Below, piece by piece: positions 33,660 to 42,771 of a stretch of DNA of 64,000 bases. Position 1 is the first letter of the stretch. Each line of letters starts with the position of its first letter. Source of the stretch: DATGMS01 sp035303945 (GTDB lineage Bacteria; Bacteroidota; Bacteroidia; Cytophagales; Cyclobacteriaceae). Position numbers and translations under genes: made by a program. The stretch spans positions 8,809 through 72,808 of the forward strand of contig DATGQZ010000014.1 of NCBI GenBank assembly GCA_035303945.1. The letters are read 5' to 3'. The notes below the pieces were generated by a model. It saw nothing but the letters and a program-made list of their open reading frames with translations. It made no database searches and had not been told where the DNA came from.

Positions 33660-36194
33660 TTAATCTAAATTATTTGGTTCGTGAGTTTGATTATCTTCAT
33701 TGGGGTTTTGATCACTGTTTTCGTCTAGGGGGAGATCTTCATCCATTTCCTCCATTTTTACTAATTTTTCAACGGAAGAAATCTCATCATGCTCACCTAA
33801 TTTAATAAGCCTTACGCCTTGGGTTGCCCTACCCATTACCCGTAAACCTGATACCGGAGTTCGGATAGTCAACCCCGACTTGTTGATAATCATCAAATCA
33901 TCAGAGTCAACAACTTCTTTAATCGCTACCAAGCCGCCTGTTTTTTCGGTTATGTTCATGGCTTTAACCCCTTTTCCTCCCCGATTTGTGATACGGTATT
34001 CTTCTAATAGCGACCGCTTGCCGTAACCTTTTTCTGACACAACCAATAATGTCGCATCCTCGCGTGACGCACAAACCATGCCAATCACATGCTCATCTTC
34101 ATCTAAACTAATAGCCTTCACACCGGTCGCCGTACGTCCCATTGGACGTACTGTTGATTCATGGAAGTGGATCGCTCTGCCCGAGCTGGCTGCAATAATA
34201 ATATGGTTGTCGCCGTTCGTTATTTCAACATTGATCAACTGATCATCCTCTCTGATATTCAAGGCAATAATACCGTTGGAGCGAGGTCTGGAGTATTTTT
34301 CCAAGGCGGTCTTTTTGATAATCCCTTGTTTGGTTACCATGACCAAATAGTTGTTGCTCACATAATCCTCATCATTAAGATCCTGTACCTGCAAGATAGA
34401 CCTGATCTTGTCATCACTCTCAATATTAATCAGGTTCTGGATCGGCCGTCCCTTGGAGGTTTTACTTCCTTCCGGAATTTCGTATGCCTTCAGCCAAAAC
34501 AGTTTGCCTTTATCTGTAAATATCAGCAGGTAGTTGTGGGTGGAGGCACTGAAGAGATACTCTGTAAAGTCATCAGATTTAGTAGATACTCCTCTAGATC
34601 CTACCCCTCCCCTGCTTTGGGTTCTGTATTCAGTTAAAGCTGTTCGCTTTACATATCCATGATGAGAAACGGTAATAATCACCTCCTCATTTGGGATCAT
34701 ATCTTCATAGTTGAAGTCTTCGGCATTATACTCAATGGTAGTTCGCCTCTCGTCAGCATACCTGTCCTTCATCTCCAGCAATTCCTGCTTAATGATCTCC
34801 ATACGCTTGTCCTCATGGGCAAGAATAGCCTTCAGCTCTTCAATAAGATTCATCAGCTCATTGTATTCATTCTGAATCTTTTCACGCTCCATGCCTGTAA
34901 GGCGTTGCAAACGCATGTCCAGGATGGCTCTTGCCTGAATCTCACTTAATTCGAAACGCTCCATCAACCCTGTCCTTGCCGTCTCGGGGTCACGCGAATT
35001 CCTGATCAAGGTGATTACTTCATCCAGATGGTCAAGCGCAATAAGATATCCTTCGAGAATATGCGCACGCTTCTCGGCTTCCTTCAGCTCAAACTGTGTC
35101 CTTCTGATCACCACCTCATGTCGATGATCTACAAAGTGCACGATCAAGTCTTTCAGATTAAGCGTCTCGGGACGGCCCTTTACCAGAGCCACGTTGTTGA
35201 CACTAAATGAGGTCTGAAGCTGGGTGTGTTTGTATAAGTTATTGAGGACTACATTAGCAACAGCATCCCGCTTAAGCTCATACACAATTCTCATCCCCTG
35301 CCTATCGGACTCATCCCGGATGGCGGCAATTCCATCTAACTTTTTCTCCGTAATCAGCTGGGCGGTTTTTTCCACCATTAAGGCTTTATTCACCATGTAA
35401 GGAATCTCGGTGATAACGATCATCTCCTTACCCGATTCCTTGTGCTCAATGGTAGCCTTACCCCGGATAATCACCCTGCCTCTACCTGTTTCGAACGCGG
35501 ACTTAACGCCGTTATAACCGTAGATGATGCCTCCAGTCGGAAAATCAGGAGCAACGATATGCTCCATTAATTCGGACACCGTTATGTCGTTGTTGTCGAT
35601 ATACGCCACAATTCCATCTACGATTTCACCTAAATTGTGCGGCGCCATATTGGTAGCCATGCCCACCGCAATACCGGAAGCGCCATTTAGAAGCAGCGCT
35701 GGAATCTTGGCAGGAAGTACAGTAGGCTCCTTTAATGAGTCGTCGAAGTTAAATTGAAAATCAACGGTATCCTTGTTGATATCAACCAGCAGCTCTTCGG
35801 CAATCCGCTTGAGCCGCGCCTCCGTGTAACGCATGGCCGCTGCACTGTCACCGTCGATGGATCCAAAGTTACCCTGTGGATCCACCAGAGGATATCTCAA
35901 AGACCATGGCTGCGCCATACGCACCATACTCTCGTACACAGCCGCATCACCATGCGGATGATACTTACCTAAAACTTCCCCTACGATCCTTGCTGATTTC
36001 TTATGAGGTTTGTTGTGTGTTACTCCTAATTCCTGCATCCCGAAGAGGATTCTCCGATGCACTGGTTTCATACCGTCTCTGACATCTGGCAAAGCCCTGG
36101 AAACGATCACCGACATGGAATAGTCGATGTAGGCTCCTCGCATTTCGTCCTCAATATTAATCGGTATGATGTTCTCGTTTTCTCCCTGAGCCAT
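33660..36194 (-). CDS. gyrA: DNA gyrase subunit A
   Basis: 844 residues. The breakage-reunion domain starts near residue 30 (SRALPDVRDGMKPVHRRIL) and carries the catalytic tyrosine Tyr123 in AMRYTEARL; the coiled-coil and the six-bladed C-terminal wrapping domain follow, with the GyrA box QSRGGVGSRG. The acidic tail is rich in Glu/Asp/Asn. With GyrB it introduces negative supercoils. In the quinolone-resistance region, Ala84 stands where E. coli has Ser83 and Glu88 where it has Asp87 (GKYHPHGDAAVYE). The alternative, ParC, is less likely because of the clear GyrA box. Confidence 0.95.
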   Translation of the reverse strand: MAQGENENIIPINIEDEMRGAYIDYSMSVIVSRALPDVRDGMKPVHRRILFGMQELGVTHNKPHKKSARIVGEVLGKYHPHGDAAVYESMVRMAQPWSLRYPLVDPQGNFGSIDGDSAAAMRYTEARLKRIAEELLVDINKDTVDFQFNFDDSLKEPTVLPAKIPALLLNGASGIAVGMATNMAPHNLGEIVDGIVAYIDNNDITVSELMEHIVAPDFPTGGIIYGYNGVKSAFETGRGRVIIRGKATIEHKESGKEMIVITEIPYMVNKALMVEKTAQLITEKKLDGIAAIRDESDRQGMRIVYELKRDAVANVVLNNLYKHTQLQTSFSVNNVALVKGRPETLNLKDLIVHFVDHRHEVVIRRTQFELKEAEKRAHILEGYLIALDHLDEVITLIRNSRDPETARTGLMERFELSEIQARAILDMRLQRLTGMEREKIQNEYNELMNLIEELKAILAHEDKRMEIIKQELLEMKDRYADERRTTIEYNAEDFNYEDMIPNEEVIITVSHHGYVKRTALTEYRTQSRGGVGSRGVSTKSDDFTEYLFSASTHNYLLIFTDKGKLFWLKAYEIPEGSKTSKGRPIQNLINIESDDKIRSILQVQDLNDEDYVSNNYLVMVTKQGIIKKTALEKYSRPRSNGIIALNIREDDQLINVEITNGDNHIIIAASSGRAIHFHESTVRPMGRTATGVKAISLDEDEHVIGMVCASREDATLLVVSEKGYGKRSLLEEYRITNRGGKGVKAMNITEKTGGLVAIKEVVDSDDLMIINKSGLTIRTPVSGLRVMGRATQGVRLIKLGEHDEISSVEKLVKMEEMDEDLPLDENSDQNPNEDNQTHEPNNLD

Positions 36195-36275
36195 ATGATA
36201 AAATTATCAACAATAAGACTGCAAGTTAACAAAAAATGCAGGCTTATAAAACTTTCCTGTAGACTAAAAAGGGCA

Positions 36276-37274
36276 TTAATTGTACCACTGCCCTACTTTT
36301 CTGTTTTGCCTTTTGAAAATCGAACTTCCCCTATATTCCACGCCGTTGTGCAGATGTTTCATGACCACACCGCATCCTGCCACTTTGCATCGTTTGGTGC
36401 CTGGAATGCTGATCGAAAGCCCGACATTCAGGCTGTACAGATTTTGTTTAATTGGCTGAAGCTCGACAACCTCTAAACCATCTTGCAGGACATTTTGGCT
36501 ATAATTTAATTTGTAAAAGTTGGCCGTAGGTTTAATAAACAGTCTGGCATATTCCGAAAATTCTCTTTCAATCCTGAGTCCGAGAGCATAATACGGATCC
36601 GTGGCTGATAAATGGCTGTCATAGCTTTTTCTCAATTTTATCGTTCCATACTCTCCTTCAAGAATAAAGTTCCAAGGGTAATCCTGTCTCACCCGTTGTT
36701 TGAGTTCCGACTGCATATAGTAGTTGTTACTGGAATATTTTCTATACCGCCACGACAGGAATGCTGCCCTGCGCCGTGCATTGTACAGTACGAGACCAAA
36801 GGTGCCATACAGTTTGTCATAAGTATATGCCTTTCCATTTAGTTGAAGACGCTGGTCGCCCATGGAAAAATCACTGATTTTCCCAAAATCCCGGCCATAG
36901 CCGCCGCCAAGTGTGAAGAAATCAAATAGATTCAGCCTCAAACCTATATTTGCAGGAAATGCATAATCTTCCACGGCATATCGGCCGTTGTCGCCTGTAG
37001 AGGGCGCATCATTCAAGCTGTAAAAAGGATATGATTCGGGCTCTGGGGATGAAAATTCGAGTTGGTTGGTATGATATCCTATTCCTGATGATAGCTCTAA
37101 ACTGAAGGCGCTGATGGCGTTTCTAAACACATTACCCACTCCACTCTCGCTCTTTCTTCCGCTAACTTTTCTCTCAATGCCAAAGATATCCTCTTCCTGT
37201 CCCCACGTCTGAAAAACCAGTATACAACAAAGAATGGTAGCCAGAAATAGCCCCTTTTTTATAATTCGGTTCAT
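36276..37274 (-). CDS. Outer-membrane beta-barrel-like protein with Cys/His C-terminal tail
   Basis: 332 residues with signal peptide ending QTWGQE. The body alternates polar/aromatic strands typical of a Bacteroidota outer membrane protein (LFDFFTLGGGYGRDFG, YDKLYGTFGLVLYNAR, YYALGLRIEREFSEYARLF) and reaches a last strand LNVGLSISIP. After that comes a tail of about 40 residues with C-x4-C-G, K-H-x-H-N-G and a basic end (KRQNRKVGQWYN), unlike a normal barrel terminus. I do not recognise a named family. It is upstream of gyrA with an 80-base gap. Confidence 0.65.
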   Translation of the reverse strand: MNRIIKKGLFLATILCCILVFQTWGQEEDIFGIERKVSGRKSESGVGNVFRNAISAFSLELSSGIGYHTNQLEFSSPEPESYPFYSLNDAPSTGDNGRYAVEDYAFPANIGLRLNLFDFFTLGGGYGRDFGKISDFSMGDQRLQLNGKAYTYDKLYGTFGLVLYNARRRAAFLSWRYRKYSSNNYYMQSELKQRVRQDYPWNFILEGEYGTIKLRKSYDSHLSATDPYYALGLRIEREFSEYARLFIKPTANFYKLNYSQNVLQDGLEVVELQPIKQNLYSLNVGLSISIPGTKRCKVAGCGVVMKHLHNGVEYRGSSIFKRQNRKVGQWYN

Positions 37275-37314
37275 CTTGTCTCAAATCGTTTATGCAATAC
37301 TAACGATCAGAAAA

Positions 37315-37341
37315 CAAAAAAAACCTCTATCCTAGAGGTTT
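37315..37341 (-). terminator. Intrinsic terminator
   Basis: On the minus strand a 9-bp stem AAACCTCTA/TAGAGGTTT with a 3-base loop is followed by a T run. It ends the small exported-protein gene at 37371. Confidence 0.8.
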
Positions 37342-37370
37342 TTTTGTTAATGGTTATACATGATTTGCTT

Positions 37371-37865
37371 TTAGGCTTCAGGCTCTTTCTCTGCGGAGCG
37401 CTTTTCTTTTAATTCAGCAGTAAGAGAATCCACTTTTTCTTTAATCTCAGGATTTTCCTTATATGCTTTATTGACTTTATTGTATGTAGGTACGCCTAAC
37501 ACTGATTCATCTTTAATCAAGCTTACCTTCAAATCGGTCACTTCCTGCTTCACTGACTCCATGCTGTCCAAGATTCCCTGATATGCTTCTTTTTCTTCTG
37601 CGGTAATATTGATGGCACTAAGCTTTGCGTCATCGCCCCAAGCTGCTTTTATTTCATTATATCGAGCGGGTTCGATCACCTCGTGATTTTTGATCATCTC
37701 GAATATCTCCTCGTTCTTCATCTCGTAAAATGCAGTGACAGAATCTTCCATGGCAGCAAACTTCATCAGTTCTTCATCCGTGATCTCCTCTGTCGCTTCC
37801 TGCGCGTAGGCATTTAAGCTGAATAGGCTAATCATGAGAACAGCCAATAAGGTTAGTTTTTTCAT
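37371..37865 (-). CDS. Exported coiled-coil protein, function unknown
   Basis: 164 residues. Signal peptide ending LNAYAQE, then a very charged, helical sequence (EEITDEELMKFAAMEDSV, DSMESVKQEVTDLKVSLIKD, ...KEKRSAEKEPEA). It is probably a periplasmic or surface helical protein. The look is similar to short exported DUF4168-like or Spy-like proteins, but I cannot place it. Monocistronic with terminator. Confidence 0.7.
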   Translation of the reverse strand: MKKLTLLAVLMISLFSLNAYAQEATEEITDEELMKFAAMEDSVTAFYEMKNEEIFEMIKNHEVIEPARYNEIKAAWGDDAKLSAINITAEEKEAYQGILDSMESVKQEVTDLKVSLIKDESVLGVPTYNKVNKAYKENPEIKEKVDSLTAELKEKRSAEKEPEA

Positions 37866-37987
37866 AGATTTTTTAGTTTTATCAATTAATGAAGTTCCAA
37901 TAAACTTTATTTAAAGTATTTTCACAAGAAAAAGGCCAAAAAATCCAGCTTCAAGAACCCGATCCCTACTGTTCTTTTGAGATATTT

Positions 37988-38653
37988 TTAATTTGCCTGC
38001 TTCAACTTTTGGATTGTATTTATAGGGTCTTTAGAGGAAAAGACAAAACTGCCTGCCACTAATATATCGGCTCCTGCTGTGAGCAGCTGTCCGGCATTAG
38101 CTTCATTGATCCCGCCATCCACTTCAATTTTTGTTGTGGATTGTGCCGCCTTGATCATCTGCCTTAAACGTCTGACTTTGTCATAGGTCCTTTCAATAAA
38201 TGACTGCCCACCAAAACCGGGATTTACAGACATAATACATACCAGATCCACTTCAGGTAAAATATCCACCAAAGCTTCCACCGGCGTGTGCGGGTTGAGA
38301 GCCACCCCCGCTCCACAGTTCAATGATTTTATTTTTTGTATGGTACGATGTAGATGTGTGCATGCCTCATAATGAACCGTGATATTGGATGCACCCAACT
38401 TCTGAAACTCCACTAAATATTGATCAGGGTTAACAATCATTAAGTGTACATCTAGAGGTTTCTGAGCATGTTGTTGTATCGCCGCGGTAACGGGCATACC
38501 AAAAGAAATGTTGGGCACAAACACACCATCCATGATGTCGACGTGAATATAATCTGCCTGAGAGTTATTCAACATTTCAACATCCCGCTGGAGATTGGCA
38601 AAATCCGCGGATAATATAGATGGTGCGATTAGAGGCTTTCTGTTATTTTCCAT
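37988..38653 (-). CDS. rpe: Ribulose-phosphate 3-epimerase
   Basis: 221 residues, the usual length. TIM-barrel signatures: APSILSADFANLQRDVE with the active-site aspartate/serine, HVDIMDGVFVPNISFG (metal-binding His and Asp), DVHLMIVNPD, VNPGFGGQSF and VDGGINEANA. It interconverts ribulose 5-phosphate and xylulose 5-phosphate in the pentose phosphate pathway. It is followed on the same strand, 72 bases apart, by nothing functionally related; the genes around it look like a chance arrangement. Confidence 0.95.
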   Translation of the reverse strand: MENNRKPLIAPSILSADFANLQRDVEMLNNSQADYIHVDIMDGVFVPNISFGMPVTAAIQQHAQKPLDVHLMIVNPDQYLVEFQKLGASNITVHYEACTHLHRTIQKIKSLNCGAGVALNPHTPVEALVDILPEVDLVCIMSVNPGFGGQSFIERTYDKVRRLRQMIKAAQSTTKIEVDGGINEANAGQLLTAGADILVAGSFVFSSKDPINTIQKLKQAN

Positions 38654-38725
38654 TTGTAATGTAAGTACACTTGTGCTGCGTTATCGGTAGAATATAGCTT
38701 TGCTGGTATTGGTATAGTTTGATCC

Positions 38726-40351
38726 TTACTCTATCAAAAGCCGGTAGTTCTTTCTTAACCATTTATCTCTGCATTCGACAATATAAAGTCCAGGTTTGAT
38801 ATTTTTCATCCTGACTTTATAAGGCAGATTGGCAGTAGATCGGTGTAGATTTCCATCAGCAATGACCTGGCCCTGAGGATGAATAATTCTCACCATGCAG
38901 TCAGTATCTTTGCCGTGATGTATGAAAAGCTCATCTCCATCCAATGGATTGGGAAATAAATAGGATTTTGCCACCTCTCCCGGTTCCAAATCATCCCAAA
39001 AATAGGCTGAGGTAAAATTCGGAACGCCATAACCTAACTCAGTATCAGGATCATTCGCCTGACTACCACTCTTTAACAGCCGTTCCATCAGTTGGGCTCG
39101 CGTCCATTCGGGCTTGGCCTGCCATAGGCCTGCCGCCAACGCAGCAATTTGAGGGCTACTGAAAGAAGTCCCACTGGAAATATTCGGACTATCTACCTGC
39201 CTCCATATGGTTACGTTGCTGCCTAAGGCAACCAAATCTGGCTTTATCCTTCCATCCGCTGTAGGCCCCGTGGAGCTAAAGCTCGACTTTTGGAGTTGAT
39301 TATTCACTGCACCCACTGCCAAGACACCGTCGCCATCAGCAGGTGCAGTAAGTGTCTGCCAACTTCCATTCCCTTCATTTCCCGCACTGCTTACCACCAA
39401 TATTCCTTTACGGGCAGCCAACACTGCGCCTTGAGTAATTATAGCTGTCTTCCCATCTAAATCTTCCTTAGCGTAATTCATGCGGGCGTCATCAAATCTA
39501 TTATATCCGAGCGAGCTGTTGATAATATCTACTCCTAAGCTATCCGCAAATTCAGCAGCCCGAACCCAGTTATATTCTTCTATTCTATATTCCGAACGAA
39601 CATCTTCGGTGATACATAATACATATTGCGCATCATAAGCTCCTGCAACCAACTGTCTGGGTTGATAAGCGGCCATCACCGACAGGGCAGCCGTCCCATG
39701 TCCATCGGTATGAAATACATCCCGTTCTTCGGGACCGACAAAATCACGCATGGCAATGATCCGGTTCTTATCAAATAAATGCTGCATCCCGGAAATTTTA
39801 TCGGCATTGTTGAATCCCGCATCAAAAACAGCAATAGTGATCCCCTCTCCGGTAAAACCCATGTCGTGCATGGCTGGAATTCCTAAGATCTCATTTTGTA
39901 GGTCATAGCTGTTATCCTTTTTTGACTTCAAACTTATCGATACCGGTATCCTTCCACTCTCCATTTTTCCTCCATGGGAAGCGTCGTAAAAGCCTTTGGC
40001 TACTAATTCGGCTCTATCCACAAAGGGCAACGCTTCCAAAAAGGCTATCTGTTCGGCCGTTGCCACAACAACAGAAGCGTTTAACCATTTGGAATGGTAT
40101 TGAATTTTAGACACTAAAGGTTTTAATTCTTCGATATACTTTGGAGACACGGGCAGATCCGTACTATCCAGAGAAACTCCTTCTCGTAATCTTCTGTTGA
40201 CCGCTTTTGCCAACATCAACTCTTCTGGAACGTCCAAATGATAATCCGTTTGGGGTTTGTATCGGTAATGGATAGCATACCGATCTTGCGCAAAGCCAAT
40301 AGATGATCCGAACATGAGGATCATTACCATCAGCCCAATACTTTTACTCAT
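38726..40351 (-). CDS. S8 family serine peptidase with type IX secretion tail
   Basis: 541 residues. Signal peptide (to about FAQ22) and a pro-region, then a subtilisin catalytic domain with Asp177 (IAVFDAGF), His218 (TDGHGTAA), Asn325 of the oxyanion hole (SSAGNEG) and Ser396 (SGTSFSSP). The last 80 residues (FPNPLDGDELFIH ... GLYIVE) are a Por-secretion-system C-terminal sorting domain, so the enzyme should be exported by the type IX system and released or anchored at the surface. It overlaps by 8 bases the lipoprotein gene upstream, so both are likely co-transcribed. Confidence 0.92.
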   Translation of the reverse strand: MSKSIGLMVMILMFGSSIGFAQDRYAIHYRYKPQTDYHLDVPEELMLAKAVNRRLREGVSLDSTDLPVSPKYIEELKPLVSKIQYHSKWLNASVVVATAEQIAFLEALPFVDRAELVAKGFYDASHGGKMESGRIPVSISLKSKKDNSYDLQNEILGIPAMHDMGFTGEGITIAVFDAGFNNADKISGMQHLFDKNRIIAMRDFVGPEERDVFHTDGHGTAALSVMAAYQPRQLVAGAYDAQYVLCITEDVRSEYRIEEYNWVRAAEFADSLGVDIINSSLGYNRFDDARMNYAKEDLDGKTAIITQGAVLAARKGILVVSSAGNEGNGSWQTLTAPADGDGVLAVGAVNNQLQKSSFSSTGPTADGRIKPDLVALGSNVTIWRQVDSPNISSGTSFSSPQIAALAAGLWQAKPEWTRAQLMERLLKSGSQANDPDTELGYGVPNFTSAYFWDDLEPGEVAKSYLFPNPLDGDELFIHHGKDTDCMVRIIHPQGQVIADGNLHRSTANLPYKVRMKNIKPGLYIVECRDKWLRKNYRLLIE

Positions 40352-41021
40352 ATTGAATCAACTTTAAATGGGTGAACCTACCCGACTCGACGATCTGTTG
40401 GCCTAAACAATCATTTCTCGAGCAATAGTTCAGCACCTCATAGTAGCTTTCTATCATACCAATGTCCTTGCCATAGACTTCGTAACGCATATCTCTCAGT
40501 ACAATCTTGTCTTCTTCCTCCTGATGAACAACTTTTACAACATCATTGTAAAAAATATTATCTAATGTATATTCATCCATTACCTCCAGTTGAAACCACT
40601 CTTCCTGATTTGCATTGAAGACATTTCCATTCCAGGATGCGCCGGCTGTAGGGGGAAGGATCAAGGTCACGAGGGGCTGATTGTCCTGTTGACGTATTAT
40701 TGAGCTTCTGCTAATTCTCCAACTGAAGGTCTGGTATGGTGTCCAATGTTGTTGGTCATCAGATTTTTCTCTTACCACGACAAATACTTGCTCTCCTTCT
40801 TCATTAAAATAATCGGACTGTACAAGATCCCTCAAATAATAGACGGCAGATTCCTCATCCGATTCACCAAAATACACGGTTTCATGAACATGGTACACCC
40901 AGTACTTCCCGACCGCCAAAGGCTGATAATTCTTGCCCAAATCCGCCGGTGTTTCCACCCTGGCCTGGCAGGAAAACAAAGAGAGAAGCAAAAAAATGAA
41001 TAGAGAGTAAATTTTTTGCAT
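40344..41021 (-). CDS. Lipoprotein of unknown function
   Basis: 225 residues. A signal with lipobox (LSLFSCQ) makes it a lipoprotein. The mature part starts with YQPLAVGKYWVYHVHETVYFG, a strand-rich opening seen in many exported Bacteroidota proteins of unknown role, and ends FTHLKLIQYE. It precedes and overlaps the S8 protease gene, which hints at a joint role such as protease retention, but that is inference. Confidence 0.75.
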   Translation of the reverse strand: MQKIYSLFIFLLLSLFSCQARVETPADLGKNYQPLAVGKYWVYHVHETVYFGESDEESAVYYLRDLVQSDYFNEEGEQVFVVVREKSDDQQHWTPYQTFSWRISRSSIIRQQDNQPLVTLILPPTAGASWNGNVFNANQEEWFQLEVMDEYTLDNIFYNDVVKVVHQEEEDKIVLRDMRYEVYGKDIGMIESYYEVLNYCSRNDCLGQQIVESGRFTHLKLIQYE

Positions 41022-41184
41022 GGAAAATACGCTTGCCCAAAAATACGTTTTTTCAGGTGATTACCGATGGCTTACTGCTGAATATAGCGGAGCAAAATCG
41101 ATATGCTCCGCTAATCCCTTTTTTTACGGCAACTACTACCAGCTTGAACGCCCTAACAAACCGACAAAAAACTACAGAATGTCC

Positions 41185-41192
41185 TATCTTTG
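41185..41192 (+). promoter_or_regulatory. Putative -7 box of the TrpF-like gene
   Basis: TATCTTTG, an exact match to TAnnTTTG, 23 bases before the ATG at 41216; the spacing equals that seen at hrpB. Confidence 0.42.
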
Positions 41193-41215
41193 GGCCATAT
41201 CAAAACTAATCTTAC

Positions 41216-41839
41216 ATGCCTTTAAAAACATTCGTAAAAATAAGTGCTGTCAACAACCTGAGTGATGCAAGATACTGCGCGGGAATGTACGTTAACTTGA
41301 TGGGTTTTAATCTAGAAGAAGGTAACTCCAATTTTGTTTCGCCTGAGAAGTTCACCGAAATCACAGCATGGTTGTCGGGAGTGGACTATGTGGGGGAATT
41401 TGAACATGCTCATCCCGACACTATCCTTCAAACGGTGCAGAATTATGAAGTGCAAGCCATTCAGATCAGCGAGGAGGCCCATGTGCAAATGCTTTTGCAT
41501 ACAGGCTATACCATTATCCTCAAACAATCCATACAAAACAATGATGATCTGCTTCATTTCATTGCCATAGCCCCAAGTTTACGGGAAAATAACGTTATAC
41601 TGCTGTTAGAAGCCGGGATGGCATCCATATCGGATGAATTGGCAGGTAGCATCCACCACCTGTCCCAGCAAACCCCTGTATTGTTAGGCTTCGGTTTTAA
41701 CGCCCGAAATGTAGAAGATGTGTTAGCAACCACCGGTGTCATGGGATTAGCCTTAGAAGGCGGAAATGAAATTAAGCCCGGGTTGAGGGATTTTGATGAA
41801 CTAGCAGACATTTTAGAGGCGCTGGAGGAGGAAGATTGA
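41216..41839 (+). CDS. TrpF-like TIM-barrel protein lacking TrpF catalytic residues
   Basis: 207 residues. The N-terminus VKISAVNNLSDARYCAGM and the C-terminus GGNEIKPGLRDFDEL clearly match phosphoribosylanthranilate isomerase (KICGIT..., ...SPGVKD). In the true enzyme the cysteine of KICG is the general base and an aspartate on the middle strand the general acid. Here Ser9 replaces the cysteine and the middle strand reads VILLLEAG, with no aspartate at the expected place. The gene is free-standing and not in a trp operon. So it is probably a paralogue with another substrate or a binding role; a poor but working isomerase cannot be excluded. Confidence 0.7.
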   Translation: MPLKTFVKISAVNNLSDARYCAGMYVNLMGFNLEEGNSNFVSPEKFTEITAWLSGVDYVGEFEHAHPDTILQTVQNYEVQAIQISEEAHVQMLLHTGYTIILKQSIQNNDDLLHFIAIAPSLRENNVILLLEAGMASISDELAGSIHHLSQQTPVLLGFGFNARNVEDVLATTGVMGLALEGGNEIKPGLRDFDELADILEALEEED

Positions 41840-41946
41840 GTTTCATCCTGGTTTAATGATAGGAAAAGCAAACAAAAATTCAGCTTTGTAGGATAAAAAT
41901 AGTTACTTTTATCCATCATTTTCCATTTCCTTAAGCCATTGTTCTG

Positions 41947-42690
41947 ATGAATCGTCTTCATACGCTCTTTTTTGCTCCGTTAATCGTATGCCTTGCTTGT
42001 ACTAATCAGCCCAACCATCAACAATCATTGGATCAACCGACTGCTGAAGTTTCTTCTGCAGCAAATAAAAATGATGATTGGGAAATACTTTTTGATGGAC
42101 AGCGCCTGGATAGGTGGAGGTCAGTTAAGAGCGACACTTTTCCCTCTCGAGCTTGGGTAATCGAAGACGATGCTTTGGTCCTTAACGGGAAAGGTGGGGA
42201 TATTATCACAAAGGACAAATATAGCGACTTCGAACTTGTATGGGAATTCAAGCTGACTCCAGAGGCCAATAGTGGGATCAAATATTTCGTGGATACACTC
42301 GTACATCAAGAAACAGGCGAAGTAGCATTTAATGGGCCGGAGTATCAGATAATTGACGATACCAATCACGAAGCAATAAAAGATGATCCAAATGGTCTTT
42401 CTTCTTCCGCCTCATTATATCTACTTTATGCCCCTGAAGACAAAATGTTGCATCCTGCTGGGGAATGGAATGAGGGTAAAATAATAGCTAAGGGCAATCA
42501 GGTTGAACATTGGCTCAATGGCACGATGGTAGTGCGCTATGAAAGAGGAAGTGATGACTTTTTTAAAAGGAAATCGCAAACAAAATTTAAAGCCTATACA
42601 GATTATGGCCAAGTAAAAGAAGGGCATATTCTAATTACTGACCATCAGGATAAGGTGTATTTCAGAAATATTAAGATCCGAAGATTATAA
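41947..42690 (+). CDS. DUF1080 (3-keto-disaccharide hydrolase-like) lipoprotein
   Basis: 247 residues. A lipobox (VCLACTN, Cys18) is followed by the DUF1080 fold, a concanavalin-like jelly roll: WEILFDGQRLDRWRS at the start, DFELVWEFKLTPEANSGIKYF in the middle, GPEYQIIDD and a final VYFRNIKIRRL strand. Members are linked to 3-keto-glycoside hydrolysis and to sugar-oxidising operons. It lies convergent with the PmoA/PVC fusion gene, so it may act on the same substrate. Confidence 0.9.
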   Translation: MNRLHTLFFAPLIVCLACTNQPNHQQSLDQPTAEVSSAANKNDDWEILFDGQRLDRWRSVKSDTFPSRAWVIEDDALVLNGKGGDIITKDKYSDFELVWEFKLTPEANSGIKYFVDTLVHQETGEVAFNGPEYQIIDDTNHEAIKDDPNGLSSSASLYLLYAPEDKMLHPAGEWNEGKIIAKGNQVEHWLNGTMVVRYERGSDDFFKRKSQTKFKAYTDYGQVKEGHILITDHQDKVYFRNIKIRRL

Positions 42691-42728
42691 TGCAGCTACA
42701 GCATATTATCTAGCATACACTAATAAAT

Positions 42729-42766
42729 AAGAGCCGCCATAATTGCATATGGCGGCTCTTTGCTTT
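42729..42766. terminator. Bidirectional intrinsic terminator
   Basis: 12-bp GC-rich stem AAGAGCCGCCAT/ATGGCGGCTCTT with an 8-base loop between the convergent DUF1080 and PmoA/PVC genes. Confidence 0.85.
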
Positions 42767-42771
42767 TATGG

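Noticed and set aside
41020..41265. Plus-strand 81-codon frame before the TrpF-like gene
   Set aside because: It overlaps the start of the TrpF-like gene and the putative promoter, and has no homology I can see.
41216..41839. Functional trpF
   Set aside because: Catalytic Cys and Asp are not at their places and no trp genes are nearby.
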